A stretch of 60,552 bases of DNA. It comes from Bacteroidales bacterium. Its GTDB lineage: Bacteria > Bacteroidota > Bacteroidia > Bacteroidales > VadinHA17. The notes beneath the pieces were generated by a model that was not told the origin of the DNA, did no database searches, and saw only the letters and a program-made list of their open reading frames with translations. The position numbers and the translations under genes were made by a program. The stretch lies in assembly GCA_024762655.1 (NCBI GenBank), contig JANTHB010000009.1:1-60552 (forward strand). The letters run 5' to 3'. Shown here one piece after another: positions 25,331 to 34,696 of this stretch (position 1 is its first letter; each line of letters begins with the position of its first letter).

Positions 25331-26341
25331 ATGAATATTGTCAGGGACAGACCAAGGTCACTTTTACCGTTAACGATCATTCTGTTTTTTTCCCTTCTCG
25401 CCGGAACCTCCTCCTGTGTTATGCATAAACAACGCAGGGTTCTGAAACTTGCCCACAGTCTTCCGACAGATCATCCTGTACATAAAGCCATGGAGTACAT
25501 GGCCAACCGGTTACAGGAATTATCCGGAGGAAAATTAACTATACAGATTTACCCCAGCGGGCAGCTGGGGTCGGAGCAACAGTGTGTGGAGCTGGTGCAA
25601 ATCGGCAGTCTTGCCATGACAAAAGTTTCGGCAGCAGTTATGGAAAGTTTTACAGACGACTATAAAGTACTGGGGTTGCCTTATTTGTTCCGTTCCAAGC
25701 AACACACGTTCAACGTACTGGACGGAGATATCGGAAGAGACATTCTCTTAAGCACGGAAAAAAGATGGATTCGCGGATTGTGCTTTTACGATGCCGGCAG
25801 CCGAAGTTTTTATACGGTTTCCAAACCCGTTCACAAACCGGAAGACCTGAAAGGGTTAAAGATACGGGTCATGAAAAGCAAAACAGCCCTGGAAATGGTA
25901 AAGGCCATGGGAGGGTCTCCCACCCCCCTGTCGTGGGGAGAATTATATACGGCCTTGCAAAGCGGGGTGGTAGACGGAGCTGAAAACAACCCTCCCAGTT
26001 TTTACACCTCCCATCATTATGAAGTATGTAAATATTATACCCTTGACGAACACACTGCCGTACCTGATGTGCTTATCATCAATAAAAAAGTATGGGACAA
26101 GCTTACCAAACAAGAGCAACAATGGCTGCAGCAGGCCGCCAACGAATCGGTCCGGGTGGAGAGGAAATTATGGGCCGAGAGCGTTAAGCAATCACTGGAA
26201 GCCGTTAAAAAAGCCGGCGTAGAGATCATCATCCCGGATAAAAGCCTTTTTCGTGCCAAAGTGAGGCCGGTTTATAAAGAATACGAAAAACAAAAAGTCA
26301 TCAACGACTATATCATACGAATACAAAACACGCATGAATAA
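25331..26341 (+). CDS. dctP: TRAP transporter substrate-binding lipoprotein (DctP family)
   Basis: 336 residues from the ATG at 25331, the start that gives a lipoprotein signal ending in GTSSC; an in-frame TTG further upstream is less likely. The mature part has the DctP pattern: LKLAHSLPTDHPVHKA, IYPSGQLGSEQQC, the arginine in LKGLKIRVMKS that binds a carboxylate, and DGAENNPPSFY. It captures an organic acid in the periplasm for the two permeases that follow. Its stop overlaps the next start (TAATG at 26339-26343). Lipid anchoring of DctP is usual in Bacteroidota, rare in Proteobacteria. Confidence 0.9.
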   Translation: MNIVRDRPRSLLPLTIILFFSLLAGTSSCVMHKQRRVLKLAHSLPTDHPVHKAMEYMANRLQELSGGKLTIQIYPSGQLGSEQQCVELVQIGSLAMTKVSAAVMESFTDDYKVLGLPYLFRSKQHTFNVLDGDIGRDILLSTEKRWIRGLCFYDAGSRSFYTVSKPVHKPEDLKGLKIRVMKSKTALEMVKAMGGSPTPLSWGELYTALQSGVVDGAENNPPSFYTSHHYEVCKYYTLDEHTAVPDVLIINKKVWDKLTKQEQQWLQQAANESVRVERKLWAESVKQSLEAVKKAGVEIIIPDKSLFRAKVRPVYKEYEKQKVINDYIIRIQNTHE

Positions 26342-26811
26342 TGAGCCTGCGGGAAAAAGTCGATAAAATACTGGAATGGGTTCTGATCTTTTTGATGAGT
26401 GTACTTGTCCTGGATGTATTATGGCAGGTTGTCAGCCGGTATATCCTGATCAATCCCAGTTCTTTCACCACGGAGGTAGCCGGGTATCTGCTTATCTGGG
26501 TAGGCATCCTCGGAGCAGCTTATGTAGCGGGGAAGAATGAGCATTTGGCCATAGACCTGTTGTTGCAGAAGTCCCCTCCCGGGCGCAGATTACGATTGAT
26601 GATTTCCATTTATATTTTTATTTCACTCTTCAGCCTCTCGGTAATGGTGGTCGGAGGAAGCTGGCTGGTTTATACCCGCTTTATCCTGGATGTACGGTCG
26701 GCGGATCTGCAGTTACCGCTGGGATATGTTTACCTTGTCGTCCCCGTCAGCGGGATCCTGATCACCTATTACGAAGCGGATAATATAAAAAGAGCATATC
26801 GCAACAAATAG
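26341..26811 (+). CDS. dctQ: TRAP transporter small permease (DctQ family)
   Basis: 156 residues with four membrane helices. The segment LLIWVGILGAAYVAGKNEHLAID is the family signature. It pairs with the large permease to form the sodium-driven membrane unit. It overlaps the DctP stop by one base and ends 8 bases before DctM. Confidence 0.9.
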   Translation: MSLREKVDKILEWVLIFLMSVLVLDVLWQVVSRYILINPSSFTTEVAGYLLIWVGILGAAYVAGKNEHLAIDLLLQKSPPGRRLRLMISIYIFISLFSLSVMVVGGSWLVYTRFILDVRSADLQLPLGYVYLVVPVSGILITYYEADNIKRAYRNK

Positions 26812-26819
26812 AACAGGCT

Positions 26820-28292
26820 ATGGATTATTGGGGTATTGTAGTTCTGATAACAAGTTTTATTATTTTACTAACCATAGGAGTCCCGATTGCTTTTAGTATC
26901 GGTATTTCCGGCATACTTACCATGCTGGTAAGCATTGATGCATTGCCGGCGTTCACCACTTTTGCCCATCGCATGGCCACAGGTCTGGACAGTTTTGCTT
27001 TGCTGGCCATCCCGTTTTTTATTCTGGCGGGAAACATTATGAACAGCGGGGGGATTGCGATGAGGCTTATCAATTTTGCCCGTGCCCTGGTAGGCAGCAT
27101 ACCCGGGGGCCTGGCTTTTGTCAATATCTTTGCCAATATGCTATTCGGAGCTATTTCCGGTTCGGCTGCAGCGTCAGCCTCCGCTATCGGAAGTATTATG
27201 GATCCCGAAATGCGCAAAGAAGGTTATGATCCTCATTTCAGTGCAGCGGTTAACATCACTTCAGCCACCACCGGTCTTTCCATTCCTCCCAGTAACATAC
27301 TGATTGTCTATTCTCTGGCCAGCGGCGGGGCTTCCATTGCCGCCTTGTTCATCGCCGGCTATATTCCCGGGATTCTCACGGGGGTTGCGCTGATGCTCAC
27401 GGCCATGTCGATGCTGATATACAAAAACAAGGGCATCAAAGGGGTGTCGGTCACCCTGGCCAAAATTTTTATTTTTTCCCTCATTATCGTGCTGGCTGTT
27501 CTCGGAATCAGTTATATCTCCAAGAACTATCCACCCCGGGCGCTTCGTGCGGTCTGGATAGCAGGGGGCCTGCTGTTTGCAGCCCTGATTGTCTATCGCA
27601 CGATCAAGTACTGGGAACGGGCCTTGTATGGCATGAAAACGTTCCTGGATGCCCTGCCCAGTTTGCTTCTGCTCATCATTGTCGTGGGAGGGATTATTGC
27701 CGGCTATTTTACCGCTACAGAAGCTTCTGCCGTAGCCGTTTTGTACTCTCTTATTCTGGCACTGATTTACCGGGAAATGAAAGTTAAAGACCTGCCTGAC
27801 GTCATCCTGCGTTCGGTCAAGACCACGGCGATTGTGCTGCTGCTGGTAGGGACCAGCATCGGTCTCTCCTGGATCATGGCCTATGAAAATATCCCTCAGA
27901 ACGTGAGTGCAGGGCTGTTGAGCATCAGTAAAAGTCCTTTCGTAATTCTCCTGATTATCAACCTGATCCTTCTTTTTGTGGGAGTTTTTATGGACATGAC
28001 CCCTGCGGTACTTATTTTCACTCCTATTTTCCTGCCGGTAGTACAGAATCAACTGGGGCTTGATCCTATTCATTTCGGGATCATTATGGTACTGAACCTG
28101 AGCGTAGGCCTTTGCACTCCGCCGGTAGGGTCGGTTCTGTTCATCGGTTGCAGTGTGGCAGACGTTAAGATAGAAAAAGTCATCAAGCCGTTGCTACCTA
28201 TGTTTATCGCGATGGTGGTGGTTTTATTACTGGTAACCTATATCCCCGATATCAGCCTGTGGCTTCCCCGGCTTTTCGGTCTGATGAAATAG
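26820..28292 (+). CDS. dctM: TRAP transporter large permease (DctM family)
   Basis: 490 residues, about 60 more than typical DctM proteins of around 430. Family motifs: FGAISGSAAASASAIGSIM, TTGLSIPPSNILIVYSLASG and the C-terminal GLCTPPVGSVLF. The extra length lies near residues 200-265 and seems to add two hydrophobic segments. It carries out sodium-coupled uptake of the acid bound by DctP. Last gene of the P-Q-M operon. Confidence 0.9.
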   Translation: MDYWGIVVLITSFIILLTIGVPIAFSIGISGILTMLVSIDALPAFTTFAHRMATGLDSFALLAIPFFILAGNIMNSGGIAMRLINFARALVGSIPGGLAFVNIFANMLFGAISGSAAASASAIGSIMDPEMRKEGYDPHFSAAVNITSATTGLSIPPSNILIVYSLASGGASIAALFIAGYIPGILTGVALMLTAMSMLIYKNKGIKGVSVTLAKIFIFSLIIVLAVLGISYISKNYPPRALRAVWIAGGLLFAALIVYRTIKYWERALYGMKTFLDALPSLLLLIIVVGGIIAGYFTATEASAVAVLYSLILALIYREMKVKDLPDVILRSVKTTAIVLLLVGTSIGLSWIMAYENIPQNVSAGLLSISKSPFVILLIINLILLFVGVFMDMTPAVLIFTPIFLPVVQNQLGLDPIHFGIIMVLNLSVGLCTPPVGSVLFIGCSVADVKIEKVIKPLLPMFIAMVVVLLLVTYIPDISLWLPRLFGLMK

Positions 28293-28302
28293 TTTTCTCC
28301 CC

Positions 28303-29850
28303 CTAATACAACGGAACATTTCCCTTAAAGGCATTGACATCCACCTGTGGGATTTTGCACTGGAACGCACGGTTGATCTTGTCAATGACCTTCCGGGCGA
28401 TGTATGCATTTCCCCGCTGATTAAAATGAAGCGCATCCAGCGAAAAAATACTATATAACTCAAGCCTTCCCTGCAGTGGCACCCCCTCAAAGGCAAAGAC
28501 TTCATTGACGGGGGGTCTTCCCCATCCATTCAGTTTGCCCGTTTCTGCAATTTCATGAATGCTTTCGGAGATATCCACATAGATCAACCGGCCCGGGTGT
28601 TCCAGGCTTTTCTGTAAAAGGATGGCATTAAAATCCTCCGTACGCTTATGCAGGGTCCGGATCCTTGCTTCATCAAGGTAATATTTCTCAGGCAGCGGGA
28701 TAACAGAGCCCAGTCCGTATTGGAGCATATCCTGAGGAAATCCCATGAGCACCAGCTCATTTTCATGCAATTGCCGTACTTTCTCCAGAGGTCTGCCATC
28801 CGGATACTGTGCATCCGGAAGACTTTCATCCACGACTACCACCGGTTGTGGATAGGGGGTTGCCCCGTTGTCATTAAAACTTATGTAAGGTCTTTTGGGT
28901 TTTGAAGGGTCCTGGTTGTTGAGAGTAACTGCCTTGTTAAAATCCCTGTATGTGGAAGTAGCCAGGCTATACATCGAGCCGGGCAGTTTGATGAAATCAT
29001 ACGGAAAGAAATAGAAATAGGGCAGGTCGGCAAAATCAGGCAGAGATAGCAGGACCCCTTTGCTATCCGGTTGTTTCAGCAGGGTTGTCAACAACACATC
29101 CAGTTTCTCGCTAAAGACACCTGCCGGAGTAAGATCATGGTCTGACATATGGCCCGGATCGGCAGGCAGGCTGTCTCCGATGCCTCCCGAAGCAGCATAT
29201 CCTAAAATATCAGACATGCCGGCCCAAAGAAGGAAAAAGGTCGGTTGGGCCTGATCCAGCTGAGACAACCATGTGGACACACCCGGGTCGTCAGCTATGC
29301 GGTGATAATAAATATTGGTATCCAGGGAGGAATCATCGATCTGCCACATCCGCAGAAATGGAACGGAAAAGTCGTTCAGGAACCTTTTATCGCCCGGATA
29401 AGGCTGAACTTCCTCTCCCTGCGTGGGTATAATCACCGGATCTTTGGCCTGATCATCCGGGTACTTATATATATATTTTCCATAAACATGACCGGGGTCG
29501 GATGCATATACGTTATACCCGTTCACAGAACCTATCTCTCCCTGGTGAAAGGACTCCAGGCCTGTTTTCTGCAGCCTCTCAGCGATGACAGAGGCAACAG
29601 AATGTTGTTGTCCGTCATCATACAAGGCCCCGTCCATAAAGCCTGCCATAAAATCATCTCCGGCAACAACAAAAGAATTCAGATTCAGATTATCTGCCTC
29701 ATACACCTGCGTATTCTCCGGAAATTTATATTCACAAGCCGAGAGCAATAGGATAAATAGTAATGAAAAATACAACACCCGGTACACTCCCGGTATTTTC
29801 CGGAACCCTCTCATAAAGTATTTCCCCATATTTTGCAACATCCTCTGCAT
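28303..29850 (-). CDS. SGNH/GDSL-hydrolase-like lipoprotein with altered active site
   Basis: 515 residues; the first Met is taken, but Met8 or Met13 could also serve. Lipoprotein signal LLLSAC (Cys39). The layout is that of Bacteroidota SGNH hydrolases: block I near residue 64, block III near 211, block V DALHFN (Asp472, His475). Block I reads AGDDFMAGF, with Asp66 where the catalytic serine should be, and block III reads GMSD with Ser213 in place of the usual Asn. The base sequence (gga gat gat) confirms the change. It may be a binding protein rather than an esterase. It starts 3 bases after the TonB receptor stop, so they form an operon and may share a ligand. Confidence 0.8.
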   Translation of the reverse strand: MQRMLQNMGKYFMRGFRKIPGVYRVLYFSLLFILLLSACEYKFPENTQVYEADNLNLNSFVVAGDDFMAGFMDGALYDDGQQHSVASVIAERLQKTGLESFHQGEIGSVNGYNVYASDPGHVYGKYIYKYPDDQAKDPVIIPTQGEEVQPYPGDKRFLNDFSVPFLRMWQIDDSSLDTNIYYHRIADDPGVSTWLSQLDQAQPTFFLLWAGMSDILGYAASGGIGDSLPADPGHMSDHDLTPAGVFSEKLDVLLTTLLKQPDSKGVLLSLPDFADLPYFYFFPYDFIKLPGSMYSLATSTYRDFNKAVTLNNQDPSKPKRPYISFNDNGATPYPQPVVVVDESLPDAQYPDGRPLEKVRQLHENELVLMGFPQDMLQYGLGSVIPLPEKYYLDEARIRTLHKRTEDFNAILLQKSLEHPGRLIYVDISESIHEIAETGKLNGWGRPPVNEVFAFEGVPLQGRLELYSIFSLDALHFNQRGNAYIARKVIDKINRAFQCKIPQVDVNAFKGNVPLY

Positions 29851-29853
29851 GGT

Positions 29854-32682
29854 TTAAAAAAGCCCTCCGAAGATATCATCAATCCGGTAGGATATATAAT
29901 AGAACACGCCCACCTGCGTACCGCCAAAAGTATTGGCATAACGTACATCAAAAAAGTTATTCACTCCGGCTTTCAGCAATGAACGGAGTTTTCTGAAATG
30001 ATAAGAAACCTGCACATCAAAAGTGTTTATCGGCTCCACCCAACCATCGCCGAAAGAACTCTGCCAGAAAAAACGGCTTTGATACCTCCAGTTCAGTTTG
30101 AAACCCACGTTTTTGAACCCCGGATTATTCTCCATCTTATCCAGTTTACGGTTGGCCAGTGAAATATTCATTTTAAAGGGAGGAGTATTAAAACCCGGCA
30201 CAATAGGGTCGAGCACATCGGTCTGGATATCAGCCCAGGAAAAATTACCCGACAGGATTGAACCCAGGGGCGTAAGCCATTTCCACCCTACGGAAACACC
30301 TTGAATAGAAACCTTTTCCCGGGCATTTGTATACAGATAATAGACATCGCGCATAGCGGTCGAGTTAACCTGGGTGGCAGCTGTATACAGATCAAGTTGC
30401 GGACTGGTCCGGGGCTTGATCATACGCACCAGGCCGATAAAGTTCCGGTAGTTGCTATGGTAGTACACGGCATCCAGAAAAATAAGATGAAAGAGGTCTG
30501 TTTTATATCCTATCTCATAGGTAGTGACCTCCTCGGGCACAATACTCTTCAGTTCTTTTCCGGAAACAATCCCTTTTTCCAGGACATCGAGGTTTTTCAT
30601 CCGGGCCTGTTCCTGGTTATAAGGAGGGTCCAGGCCATTAACGTATTGATAAACCGAATCATTAAACATCTCCACATTCTGCTGATAAATACAATTGTTT
30701 CCCAGGTTATATGCGTTGAATATACCCGAGAGCCCTCCCAGAATGCGGGCGGCTCCAAGATCCTGATTTATATACTGTTCTTTAGCCCCCGGGTTTCTGT
30801 AGCCCTGCATGAAAGAAGCCCTGAAATAATGTCTTTTGCTAACGGCGTACACGGCAGAGATCCGGGGTGAGAAATGACCTGTAAAATGTTCACTCCGGTC
30901 ATACCGCAAAGAAGCATTCAGCTTCAGTTTCTTTTCAACAAGATTTTTGGAGGCAGTCAGAAAAGCTCCGTATTCAAAGTAAGAAATATTATTTCCGGCA
31001 GTATCCGGGAAAATTGTCCCCCGTGAGACCAGGTCGTAATACCTGTAGTTGGCCCCTGTTTCAATATTCACAACCGGAATAATATTTTTCAGGTTCCAGG
31101 AGCCCTCTGCCTGATACAAAGCAGAATTATTAATCATTCCCGCTCCTTCCCTGAAATTGGTTATTGAGATAAACTCCTGTTTCTTTCTTTCATATTCTTC
31201 CGTCCCGGGATTCAGCCGGTCTCTGTCGGCAAACTGCCGAGCAATAATATGGTCCGCCGGTCTGACTCCAAAACGGATCAAACGGCCCCGGTAAGCATTT
31301 TCATAATCGCGGAACCACTGTTCATCACTTTTCCATGATCTGATAAGATGATAAGCCAGGAAACGGGAGTCATAGGTCTGCCCTGTTTGTTGCCGTGTGG
31401 TATAGGCTCTGAGCATAAACCTTTTGCCTTTGATTTCGGCTTTACCCTGGTATATTTTAAAATCCGTCAATGATATCCTGTTATCCCCCGTATAAGCGGT
31501 GGTGGTATTTGTATATTTTCCATAGATCTGGGCTTTAACGTCCGGGGTTATTTTATAATAAAGTCCGGCACCCAGCTTGATATTTTTCACCTTGTTGTTG
31601 ATCAGGTATCTGTCCCTGTATCCTGTCCTTGAAACGACAATATCTTCACCGTTTTTTCCCAGGGGCAACATTTTTACGATTTCATCGCCGTACTTATTGA
31701 GGGCATCGTGACCCGGGTCATATTCCCAGTGCACGCTCCCCGGCCGTATATTGGTGGTATCATCGGCATACCAGTCTTTTCCCTGCATAAAAGCACCGGT
31801 CAGTTTAAGGGCAAAGCGTTTTTTTATCACCTGGGCAATACGGAATCCCGCATCGACCATGGGTTTCCCATAAAACTGGAACGGGTAATCACTGCCTGCT
31901 CTCACATCACTGACACCCGGTTTCACATAAAACCCCAGGCCCGGATACTGGAACGGATCCTTGCTCCGCATCAGCAGAATCCCGTTCAGTGCATTCCCTC
32001 CGTATTTTGCATTGGAAGGTCCCGGTGTAAACTCCATCTCATCTACATCCAGTTCATTCAACCCGGCAATGTTACCGATCGCAAAATTCATGCCCGGAGC
32101 CTGGTTATCCATACCGTCAACAATCTGTACAAACCGGGTGTTTTCCGTAGAATTAAAACCACGGGCGTTCACGGTCATAAACTGCATACTCTGGGTAGCC
32201 ACGTCCACCCCCTTGATATTTGCCAGGGCTTCATAGAAATTGGCCGAAGGCGTCTCTTTAATGCTCAAGGCATCCACCACTTCCATGGAAACCGCTTCTT
32301 TAATGGTTTTTTGTTCTACTTCAACCACAGGCGCCGTCACCACAACTTCCTTGGTCTCATAAGAGTGCGTGGACAGATAAACACGAATACCGGATTTAGG
32401 GTTCTCATGGACCGTATATTCCTTCGTCCCGTATCCTATCATGGAAAAGCTTAAAGTATAAGGCATCTTATAGGAAAACTTCAGATAAAAATAGCCTCGC
32501 ACATCGGTTCCGCCGCCGATATGGGTCCCTTTCACGATCACGTTGACTCCGGGAAGGGGTTTTTTCGTTGCCGCATCCAGCACCCTGCCCGACACCTCAA
32601 TCTTCTCCTGTCCCCAAACCTGAAAGGAAAGTAACAAAATGAACCATCCCAGGAACCCTGAGATCCTAAATGCTTTTTTCAT
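29854..32682 (-). CDS. TonB-dependent outer-membrane receptor with carboxypeptidase-regulatory-like domain
   Basis: 942 residues. Signal peptide ends at QVWGQ; then a CarboxypepD_reg-like domain (VSGRVLDAATKKPLPGVNV, about 30-115), a plug domain (MEVVDALSIKETPSANFYEAL, about 125-250) and a C-terminal beta-barrel. No SusD partner is adjacent; instead the SGNH-like lipoprotein follows in the same operon. The transported ligand is unknown. Confidence 0.9.
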   Translation of the reverse strand: MKKAFRISGFLGWFILLLSFQVWGQEKIEVSGRVLDAATKKPLPGVNVIVKGTHIGGGTDVRGYFYLKFSYKMPYTLSFSMIGYGTKEYTVHENPKSGIRVYLSTHSYETKEVVVTAPVVEVEQKTIKEAVSMEVVDALSIKETPSANFYEALANIKGVDVATQSMQFMTVNARGFNSTENTRFVQIVDGMDNQAPGMNFAIGNIAGLNELDVDEMEFTPGPSNAKYGGNALNGILLMRSKDPFQYPGLGFYVKPGVSDVRAGSDYPFQFYGKPMVDAGFRIAQVIKKRFALKLTGAFMQGKDWYADDTTNIRPGSVHWEYDPGHDALNKYGDEIVKMLPLGKNGEDIVVSRTGYRDRYLINNKVKNIKLGAGLYYKITPDVKAQIYGKYTNTTTAYTGDNRISLTDFKIYQGKAEIKGKRFMLRAYTTRQQTGQTYDSRFLAYHLIRSWKSDEQWFRDYENAYRGRLIRFGVRPADHIIARQFADRDRLNPGTEEYERKKQEFISITNFREGAGMINNSALYQAEGSWNLKNIIPVVNIETGANYRYYDLVSRGTIFPDTAGNNISYFEYGAFLTASKNLVEKKLKLNASLRYDRSEHFTGHFSPRISAVYAVSKRHYFRASFMQGYRNPGAKEQYINQDLGAARILGGLSGIFNAYNLGNNCIYQQNVEMFNDSVYQYVNGLDPPYNQEQARMKNLDVLEKGIVSGKELKSIVPEEVTTYEIGYKTDLFHLIFLDAVYYHSNYRNFIGLVRMIKPRTSPQLDLYTAATQVNSTAMRDVYYLYTNAREKVSIQGVSVGWKWLTPLGSILSGNFSWADIQTDVLDPIVPGFNTPPFKMNISLANRKLDKMENNPGFKNVGFKLNWRYQSRFFWQSSFGDGWVEPINTFDVQVSYHFRKLRSLLKAGVNNFFDVRYANTFGGTQVGVFYYISYRIDDIFGGLF

Positions 32683-32733
32683 AAACTTTCAAAAACCATG
32701 TCCTGATCAACACGACATCTTTTTACAAGAAGG

Positions 32734-32741
32734 CAAATGTA
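32734..32741 (-). promoter_or_regulatory. -7 box (TACATTTG) for the TonB receptor operon
   Basis: Minus-strand TACATTTG fits TAnnTTTG and lies 51 bases before the ATG at 32682. No -33 TTG at the usual distance. Confidence 0.4.
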
Positions 32742-32828
32742 AAATATTTTCATTGCTTTCTGTATATTTCCCGGTATATTTATGCAATTATTTAATACAA
32801 ACAACTCCATTTTTACTTATTTTTCAAT

Positions 32829-33497
32829 ATGATAAGAAAAGACGCTGTTTTGATCAAAACGCAAGATCAGTCCCATACGCTTTTCATCCCCGGGATGAAT
32901 GAGTATTATCATTCCCGTTTCGGAGCCGTTGAAGAATCTCTTCACATTTTTATCCGGAACGGTTATGAAAAAACAGGCCAGGATCCTTTGCGCATTTTCG
33001 AGGTAGGCTTCGGAACGGGACTGAATGCTTTGCTCACGTTGATAAAAGCCACACAGGATGGCCGGAAAGTTTTCTATTCCGCTATCGAGTTATACCCTCT
33101 CGGGCCTTGGGTTTATACCCGGTTAAATTATCCACAGATCCTTCATACCGACCCGGATGTCTTTCTAAACCTGCATCAGCTTTCGTGGGAAAAGGAACAG
33201 ATGCTCACTGAAAATTTCATGATCAGAAAGATCCATGCCGATTTTCTGTCGTATCCTTTCACCAGCCGGTACGATCTGGTTTATTTCGATGCCTTCGGCC
33301 CGGACAAACAACCGGAGATGTGGGCAGAATCGAGGCTGGATGCTGTATTTGAGGCATTACTCCCCGGAGGCATCTTTATTACCTATTCTGCCAAAGGTTC
33401 GCTGCGAAGAACCCTGGAAAAAGCAGGCTTTCGTGTCAACAGACTGCCGGGACCTCCGGGCAAACGCGAGATCATTCAGGCCATCAAACCTGTATGA
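32829..33497 (+). CDS. mnmD: tRNA 5-methylaminomethyl-2-thiouridine methyltransferase (MnmD)
   Basis: 222 residues. SAM-binding motif FEVGFGTGLNALL and the catalytic-domain signature YFDAFGPDKQPEMW, followed by TYSAKGSLRR. This is the stand-alone counterpart of the N-terminal half of MnmC, which finishes the mnm5s2U34 modification of tRNA. No FAD domain is attached. Confidence 0.9.
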   Translation: MIRKDAVLIKTQDQSHTLFIPGMNEYYHSRFGAVEESLHIFIRNGYEKTGQDPLRIFEVGFGTGLNALLTLIKATQDGRKVFYSAIELYPLGPWVYTRLNYPQILHTDPDVFLNLHQLSWEKEQMLTENFMIRKIHADFLSYPFTSRYDLVYFDAFGPDKQPEMWAESRLDAVFEALLPGGIFITYSAKGSLRRTLEKAGFRVNRLPGPPGKREIIQAIKPV

Positions 33498-33571
33498 GCC
33501 TGTATTTTTTATCCGGTTTTCAACCAGACTTGATAAGATTTCTATTATTTTCGCAAAAAAAATCACCACCA

Positions 33572-34279
33572 ATGAAAAGAGTTATTCAACCGGGATTTGT
33601 TCTTCTTACCACGCTCCTGCTGATAATCACATCCTGCCGGACAAGGCAGGCCCCTCCTGCCATCCAAAGCAAGACGGATACCATCAGTTACTGTGTAGGT
33701 GTTATGTTCGGTTCCAACCTGCAAAGGGACGGCTTTGATACGGTGAACACCCGGTTGCTGGCTCAGGGGCTTGAAGATTATTTCGGACATAAGAAACTGA
33801 CCATTGATAAGGATATGGCCAAAAAGATCCTGGAAGCCTACCGGGGTGAGATCCTGAAGAAAAGGCTGCTGGCAAAATTCCAGGATAACAAAGTTGCAGG
33901 AGAAGAATTCCTTCGGGAAAACAAAAAACAAAAAGGGGTTATCACCCTGCCTTCCGGTTTGCAGTACAGGATCCTGAAGAAGGGGAAAGGGCCCAGGCCG
34001 GACAGCAGCGACCTGGTGTTTGTTCATTATAAAGGAAAACTTATTGACGGGACCGTTTTTGAAGATCATATGACGGGTGAGCCCGTTCCTTTTTTTGTCA
34101 ACCGGGTCATTCCGGGATGGAAAGAAGCGCTTATGCTCATGCCCCGGAGCAGCCTCTGGAGGATCTATGTGCCCTATCCATTGGGTTACGGCACAGAATA
34201 TAATCCTAACAGTCTCATCACCCCATATTCAACCCTTATCTTTGACATCGAGCTGGTCAACATTAAACATTATCAATAA
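33572..34279 (+). CDS. FKBP-type peptidyl-prolyl isomerase lipoprotein
   Basis: 235 residues from the ATG at 33572, which gives a lipoprotein signal (LLIITSC). A longer frame overlaps mnmD by four bases but would bury that signal. N-terminal dimerisation-like helices (SYCVGVMFGSNLQRDGF) are followed by a C-terminal FKBP domain (VFVHYKGKLIDGTVFE, VIPGWKEAL). It helps protein folding in the periplasm, similar to FkpA/Mip. Confidence 0.9.
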   Translation: MKRVIQPGFVLLTTLLLIITSCRTRQAPPAIQSKTDTISYCVGVMFGSNLQRDGFDTVNTRLLAQGLEDYFGHKKLTIDKDMAKKILEAYRGEILKKRLLAKFQDNKVAGEEFLRENKKQKGVITLPSGLQYRILKKGKGPRPDSSDLVFVHYKGKLIDGTVFEDHMTGEPVPFFVNRVIPGWKEALMLMPRSSLWRIYVPYPLGYGTEYNPNSLITPYSTLIFDIELVNIKHYQ

Positions 34280-34298
34280 ACCTATAAAATCATTTATT

Positions 34299-34679
34299 AT
34301 GGCCTTTGAAATTACCGGAAAACTCATTGAAAAATACGACACCAAACAGGTAAGCGATAAATTTAAAAAGAGAGAATTTGTCCTTGAAAAGAAAGCCGAA
34401 GCCAGTGGTCTGGATTTCAGTGATTATATCAAATTCCAGCTTACCCAGGATCGATGCGATCTTATCGACCCTTACAACCTCAATGATGTTATAAAAGTTT
34501 ACTTCAACATCCGGGGTAACAGATGGGAAAAGGATGGAAACACCAGTTATTTTACCAACCTGGATGTTTGGAAGATAGAGGCTGCAGGAACGACGGACGA
34601 AGATACACCCATGCCCGGTATAGACGATATGCCCCCGCCGGCACCGGAGGAAGGGGATATTGACGATCTGCCTTTCTGA
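34299..34679 (+). CDS. DUF3127 protein (small OB-fold, SSB-like)
   Basis: 126 residues from the ATG at 34299. Begins MAFEITGKLIEKYDTKQVSD, characteristic of DUF3127, and has an acidic, Pro-rich tail ending DDLPF. That tail resembles the protein-docking tip of single-stranded DNA-binding proteins, consistent with the OB-like fold predicted for the family. Binding activity is not shown by the sequence. It ends 17 bases from the convergent sigma factor gene. Confidence 0.8.
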   Translation: MAFEITGKLIEKYDTKQVSDKFKKREFVLEKKAEASGLDFSDYIKFQLTQDRCDLIDPYNLNDVIKVYFNIRGNRWEKDGNTSYFTNLDVWKIEAAGTTDEDTPMPGIDDMPPPAPEEGDIDDLPF

Positions 34680-34696
34680 CTGTTCTGAGAACCCAT

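Noticed and set aside
27261-28073. 270-codon frame opposite the DctM permease
   Set aside because: Antisense shadow; very polar Gln/Asn/His-rich product caused by reading membrane-helix codons backward.
31708-32454. 248-codon frame on the strand opposite the TonB receptor
   Set aside because: Antisense shadow of a well-supported gene; composition is His/Ile-rich as expected from the reverse of receptor codons.
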